Positions 60,851 through 64,000 of a stretch of DNA of 64,000 nucleotides are shown here, one piece after another. This stretch comes from an uncultured Bacteroidales bacterium (GTDB lineage Bacteria; Bacteroidota; Bacteroidia; Bacteroidales; Paludibacteraceae): positions 1-64,000 of the forward strand of contig CAMHSB010000004.1 in NCBI GenBank assembly GCA_946187695.1, read 5' to 3'. The notes below the pieces were generated by a model. It was not told the DNA's origin. It worked only from the letters and a program-made list of their open reading frames with translations, and ran no database searches. Both the position numbers and the translations under genes were made by a program. Numbering within the stretch: position 1 is the stretch's first letter; every line of letters starts with the position of its first letter.

Positions 60851-61348
60851 TTAGAATCCTGAATTGAGTCCACGAATCACGCCGGCAGCTTCGAGTGCTT
60901 TGCGCAGATCGTCTTTGCGCACACTGACCACGCAGCCGACTTTGTATTCTTTACCTACCTTCACGGTTTCGGTAGTACCGCCCATGATAGAAGCATATTT
61001 CTGGAACTCGCCGCCGTCTGCGAAGAAGCTCTTGAAATACTCCTCAAACTGGGTCTCTACTCCGGGAGAACTGGCCATCGGACGTTGCGAAACGCAACCC
61101 TGACCACCGCCGTAACCCTTGAAGATCACACCGTGTACGGCGTTCTTACGGCATTGGTTCTCTGCCACCGATGCTTTCTTGGAATAGGTCCACACTTTTA
61201 CGAGATAGGTGCCTTGAATAGCATTGCCGGCACACTCGATCTCATAGCGGAACTGATCCGTATCTTTGTTCGCCTGTTTCTGGCGAAGACCTGCGCTCGC
61301 CGGCAGACATAATGCCATAACGAGCAATGAAAGAAGAATTTTTTTCAT
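60851..61348 (-). CDS. secreted protein of unknown function (first gene of operon)
   Basis: This 165-residue protein has a signal peptide (MKKILLSLLVMALCLPASAG). The mature domain shares RKNAVHGVIFKGYGG and EEYFKSFFADGGEFQKYA with the lipoprotein encoded 14 bases downstream. Two extra Cys residues (ECAGN, QCRKN) and a third at GCVSQ hint at disulfides. It is the promoter-proximal gene of the five-gene operon. The function is unknown. Confidence 0.78.
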   Translation of the reverse strand: MKKILLSLLVMALCLPASAGLRQKQANKDTDQFRYEIECAGNAIQGTYLVKVWTYSKKASVAENQCRKNAVHGVIFKGYGGGQGCVSQRPMASSPGVETQFEEYFKSFFADGGEFQKYASIMGGTTETVKVGKEYKVGCVVSVRKDDLRKALEAAGVIRGLNSGF

Positions 61349-61399
61349 ATAATAATAGATTTAATTTGTGTTTCGTAGATTTAATATCAGTTTCGGCGG

Positions 61400-61431
61400 C
61401 AAAGATACGAAATCTTTTGCATACATGCAAA
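61400..61431 (-). promoter_or_regulatory. promoter of the five-gene secreted operon
   Basis: Minus-strand TTTG (61431-61428), 20 bases, TATCTTTG (61407-61400). The spacer begins CATGTATGCAAA, a near match to the palindrome. Confidence 0.85.
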
Positions 61432-61461
61432 TTTATTTTTCCTTTTTGCCTAAAAAGGTAC

Positions 61462-61493
61462 AAAAAAAACGCACATCTCCGAAGAAATATGCG
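61462..61493 (-). terminator. terminator of the 61538 gene
   Basis: CGCATATTTC, a TTCG loop, GAGATGTGCG (two wobble pairs) and eight T residues on the minus strand. Confidence 0.85.
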
Positions 61494-61537
61494 CTTTTTC
61501 GTAAAATAATGTTACTAACTCGTAATCGAACGACCGA

Positions 61538-62032
61538 TTAGAATTTGTAACGAACGCCCAACTGGATACCACCCCAGAGACCACGGTGGTTAAACTCAAT
61601 ACCGTTGTTACCGGCGATACCGATTGACGGACGCCAATCCAAGGAGAGTTGGAACGGGAACCAGAAGTCATACTCGATACCGATATGACCGGCTACACCT
61701 GCGTACCACCAACCTTTAACATCACTCGTCGGGAAGACGAAACCGCCCGAACCACCGACACCCATGTACCAGTGCCACTCACCCTTGTTGTTCCAAGGAA
61801 CGGGAGCGTTGAACGGATCGATCCAATCGTAGGTTACATGACCACCGACACCCACACCGCTGTTAATCGGCAGGATGACGTTAGCAGCAACGTCTAACAT
61901 GTTGCTCTCGCCAAAACCATGCTGATAAGAGAACGACGACCATGCACCGAGGTTAACACCGACAGCACGAGGTTGTGCATAAGCTGCCAAGCTGGCTACA
62001 GCCAAGACAGCTACAAAAAGATATTTTTTCAT
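61538..62032 (-). CDS. small outer-membrane beta-barrel protein
   Basis: This 164-residue protein has a signal peptide (MKKYLFVAVLAVASLAAYA). About eight alternating strands follow (AVGVNLGAWSSFSYQ, VGVGGHVTYDWIDP, WWYAGVAGHIGIEYDF, GGIQLGVRYKF), ending in an aromatic residue, as in outer-membrane barrels. The barrel is small and resembles the outer-membrane beta-barrel domain of OmpW/OmpX-like proteins. The role is unknown. No promoter is found upstream in the 130-base gap. Confidence 0.8.
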   Translation of the reverse strand: MKKYLFVAVLAVASLAAYAQPRAVGVNLGAWSSFSYQHGFGESNMLDVAANVILPINSGVGVGGHVTYDWIDPFNAPVPWNNKGEWHWYMGVGGSGGFVFPTSDVKGWWYAGVAGHIGIEYDFWFPFQLSLDWRPSIGIAGNNGIEFNHRGLWGGIQLGVRYKF

Positions 62033-62068
62033 TTTGTTGTTAAATTAAATTGGTTAATATTCCACCAT

Positions 62069-62094
62069 GAAAGGCTACCATTTAGCAGCCTTTC
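62069..62094. other. hairpin between the barrel gene and the GGGtGRT gene
   Basis: GAAAGGCT and AGCCTTTC form a stem around a 10-base loop. No clear T-run follows; a weak terminator or processing site. Confidence 0.5.
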
Positions 62095-62131
62095 TTGGTG
62101 TTAATAATTTGTCGTTATCACGTCCCTTCCT

Positions 62132-62150
62132 CCCTCTCCTTGGGAGAGGG
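62132..62150. repeat. REP-like GC-rich hairpin
   Basis: CCCTCTCC, a three-base loop, GGAGAGGG, followed by TCGGGGAGAGG. It is related in layout to 51624-51643. Confidence 0.75.
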
Positions 62151-62165
62151 TCGGGGAGAGGTGTT

Positions 62166-63176
62166 TTACTTATTCAGTGCGAGCGCTACATTCACCGCGC
62201 AAGCTACGGTACATCCTACCATCGGGTTGTTACCGATACCCAGGAAGCCCATCATCTCTACGTGAGCCGGAACGGAGCTCGAACCTGCGAACTGAGCGTC
62301 GCTGTGCATACGACCCAGCGTATCCGTCATTCCGTAGGAAGCAGGACCTGCAGCCATATTGTCCGGGTGCAAGGTACGACCGGTACCACCGCCGGAAGCA
62401 ACGCTGAAGTACGGCTTGCCGGCCAGGATACGCTCTTTCTTATACGTACCTGCTACCGGGTGTTGGAAACGCGTCGGGTTCGTCGAGTTACCGGTAATGG
62501 AAACATCGACATTCTCATGCCAGAGGATAGCCACGCCTTCACGAACATCGTCTGCACCGTAGCAGTTAACCTTCGCACGCGGACCATCGCTGTACGCTTT
62601 CTTACGAACGATCTTCAGCTCGCCCGTGAAATAGTCGAACTCGGTCTGTACATAGGTGAAACCGTTGATACGGCTGATGATCATAGCAGCGTCTTTGCCT
62701 AGACCGTTGAGGATGCAGCGGAGCGGGTTCTTACGAACCTTGTTCGCCATCTCAGCAATCTTGATAGCGCCCTCAGCGGCTGCGAAACTCTCGTGACCTG
62801 CCAGGAAAGCAAAGCACTGAGTCTCCTCGCGCAGCAGACGAGCTGCCAGGTTACCGTGACCGATACCTACCTTGCGGTCGTCAGCTACGGAACCCGGGAT
62901 ACAGAAAGCCTGCAGACCGATACCGATAGCCTCGGCAGCGTCAGCAGCGTTCTTGCAACCTTTCTTCAAGGCAATTGCCGTACCTACTACATACGCCCAT
63001 TTGGCGTTCTCAAAACAAATACGTTGCGTCTCCTCGCATGTCAGATAAGGATCGAGGCCGTATTGTTCGCAAATCTGGTTTGCCTCCTCGATGGAAGCGA
63101 TACCGTTAGCGTTCAGAGCGGCGAGAATCTGTTTCTCGCGGCGGTCTTGCGACTCAAATTTTACTTCACGAATCAT
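62166..63176 (-). CDS. GGGtGRT family protein
   Basis: This 336-residue protein carries the defining SVASGGGTGRTLHPDN motif at about residue 260. It starts MIREVKFESQDRREKQIL, with conserved GIGHGNLAARLLREETQCFAFLAGHESFAAAEGAI and a Cys-containing end (MVGCTVACAVNVAL). The family is known from Bacteroidota and Firmicutes and lacks an experimental function. It lies 12 bases after the NifU-like gene and both share a promoter, so a joint role linked to an iron-sulfur or metal cofactor is likely. Confidence 0.87.
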   Translation of the reverse strand: MIREVKFESQDRREKQILAALNANGIASIEEANQICEQYGLDPYLTCEETQRICFENAKWAYVVGTAIALKKGCKNAADAAEAIGIGLQAFCIPGSVADDRKVGIGHGNLAARLLREETQCFAFLAGHESFAAAEGAIKIAEMANKVRKNPLRCILNGLGKDAAMIISRINGFTYVQTEFDYFTGELKIVRKKAYSDGPRAKVNCYGADDVREGVAILWHENVDVSITGNSTNPTRFQHPVAGTYKKERILAGKPYFSVASGGGTGRTLHPDNMAAGPASYGMTDTLGRMHSDAQFAGSSSVPAHVEMMGFLGIGNNPMVGCTVACAVNVALALNK

Positions 63177-63188
63177 AATCTCTCCTCC

Positions 63189-63890
63189 TTAGTTTTTGCG
63201 TGGATCAATCGATTTAACTGCACCTTGCTCTTTGGTCGTGCGGCCATACGTACCGGTTACGCTCTTCAGCGCTTCGTCTGCCGGAACACCCTTCTTGATG
63301 GCGTCCATGAACTTACCCATGTGTACGTACTCATATCCGCAAACCTCATTGTCCTCATCGAGGAACTCCTTGGTGATGTAACCTTCGGTTAACTGCAGGT
63401 AACGAACGCCTTTAGCCTTGGTCGAATACAACGTACCGCACTGGCTAACGAGACCCTTACCGAGGTCTTCCAGACCTGCACCGATGGTCAGACCGCCCTC
63501 CGAGAACGCACTCTGCGTACGTCCGTAAACGATCTGCAGGAACAACTCGCGCATTGCCGTGTTGATAGCGTCGCAAACGAGGTCTGTGTTCAGCGCCTCA
63601 AGAATCGTCTTGCCCGGCAGAATCTCTGCGGCCATAGCAGCCGAGTGGGTCATACCCGAACAACCGATGGTCTCAACGAGAGCCTCTTCGATGATACCGT
63701 CTTTTACATTCAAGCTGAGTTTGCAGCAACCTTGTTGCGGTGCACACCAGCCGATACCGTGCGTCATACCCGAGATGTCCTTGATCTCAGTAGCCTTCAC
63801 CCATTTGCCCTCTTCAGGAATCGGTGCGGGACCATGTTTCGGACCCTTCGCTACAACGCACATTTCTTGTACTTCTTTCGAATAAATCAT
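63189..63890 (-). CDS. NifU-like iron-sulfur scaffold domain protein
   Basis: This 233-residue protein resembles NifU/IscU N-terminal scaffolds: it has ETIGCSGMTHSAAMAAEILPGKTILEAL and other Cys positions in GIGWCAPQQGCCKLSLNV and LVCDAINTAMRELF. Some ligand positions differ from standard IscU, so the bound cofactor may not be a normal cluster. It is the first gene of the pair with the GGGtGRT protein. Confidence 0.85.
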   Translation of the reverse strand: MIYSKEVQEMCVVAKGPKHGPAPIPEEGKWVKATEIKDISGMTHGIGWCAPQQGCCKLSLNVKDGIIEEALVETIGCSGMTHSAAMAAEILPGKTILEALNTDLVCDAINTAMRELFLQIVYGRTQSAFSEGGLTIGAGLEDLGKGLVSQCGTLYSTKAKGVRYLQLTEGYITKEFLDEDNEVCGYEYVHMGKFMDAIKKGVPADEALKSVTGTYGRTTKEQGAVKSIDPRKN

Positions 63891-63943
63891 GTGTTTTGAA
63901 ATTGTTATTTGTTATTTCTTTTTTGCTATTTGCACATTTCTTG

Positions 63944-63959
63944 GCCCCGTATCCGGGGC
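63944..63959. other. GC-rich hairpin in the leader of the NifU-like gene
   Basis: GCCCCG, a four-base loop, CGGGGC. It lies about 55 bases before the start codon and within the leader expected from the promoter at 63990. Confidence 0.5.
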
Positions 63960-63989
63960 GCGATTATTAGCTTTGCACATTTTGCGCGG

Positions 63990-63997
63990 CAAAATTA
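63990..63997 (-). promoter_or_regulatory. -7 box of the NifU-like/GGGtGRT operon
   Basis: Minus-strand TAATTTTG. The -33 region lies beyond the window. Confidence 0.7.
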
Positions 63998-64000
63998 CTA

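Overview
The window looks like a chromosome segment of a Bacteroidales bacterium (Bacteroidota), probably a gut or rumen commensal; I cannot name the genus. The reasons are Bacteroidota-type promoters (-33 TTTG or CTTG, -7 TAnnTTTG), a SusC/SusD pair with pectin-active enzymes, an enhancer-binding protein next to LptE, the GGGtGRT/NifU-like pair, and several Bacteroidota-only uncharacterised families (DUF2130, DUF4421, DUF4924, DUF6175-like). Family names were recognised from the protein sequences by eye; no database search was run.

Layout. 1-5.4 kb: the 3' end of a secreted protein, an AI-2E family transporter, a DUF2130 protein, a sugar nucleotidyltransferase and a DUF4421 outer-membrane protein. 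5.4-13.8 kb: a visibly AT-richer accessory island. It holds two RelE/ParE-type toxin-antitoxin modules set among repeats, a 1,886-residue modular surface protein, a VapD-like ribonuclease with a 57-aa partner, and two tiny orphan ORFs. 13.9-22.8 kb: core genes: alkaline phosphatase, a 3'-5' exonuclease, a coiled-coil secreted protein, upp, dprA, a small membrane protein, parC, maf and a UbiA prenyltransferase. 22.8-26.8 kb: a GH13 amylase, ackA and pta. 26.9-31.4 kb: two OmpA-family proteins around a CAU tRNA, then a sigma-54 activator read in frame into LptE. 31.5-36.5 kb: polysaccharide export (Wza-like and Wzc-like) and topB.

36.6-46.1 kb: a pectin-utilisation locus: SusC, SusD, a PL1 pectate lyase lipoprotein, a small secreted protein, and a convergent GH28 polygalacturonase. 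46.2-53.1 kb: leftward housekeeping genes: an FAD oxidoreductase, recA, nth, DUF4924, an S4 protein, pth, rplY, tRNA-Gln and tyrS. 53.3-57.0 kb: two tail-bearing secreted proteins and an AraC-type regulator interrupted by one amber codon. 57.1-61.4 kb: a tight operon of five secreted proteins of unknown function. 61.5-64 kb: a small beta-barrel protein and the GGGtGRT / Fe-S scaffold pair.

The main points beyond routine annotation are: (i) a ~25-residue C-terminal tail shared by five otherwise unrelated secreted proteins; (ii) promoters with an invariant 20-bp spacer that often carry a TTTGCATATATGCAAA palindrome, in one case giving both -33 boxes of a divergent pair; (iii) the in-frame sigma-54 activator-LptE fusion; (iv) the repeat-bounded toxin-antitoxin cassettes; (v) the amber-interrupted regulator; (vi) the uncharacterised five-gene secreted operon; and (vii) short repeats inserted in frame inside otherwise conserved genes.
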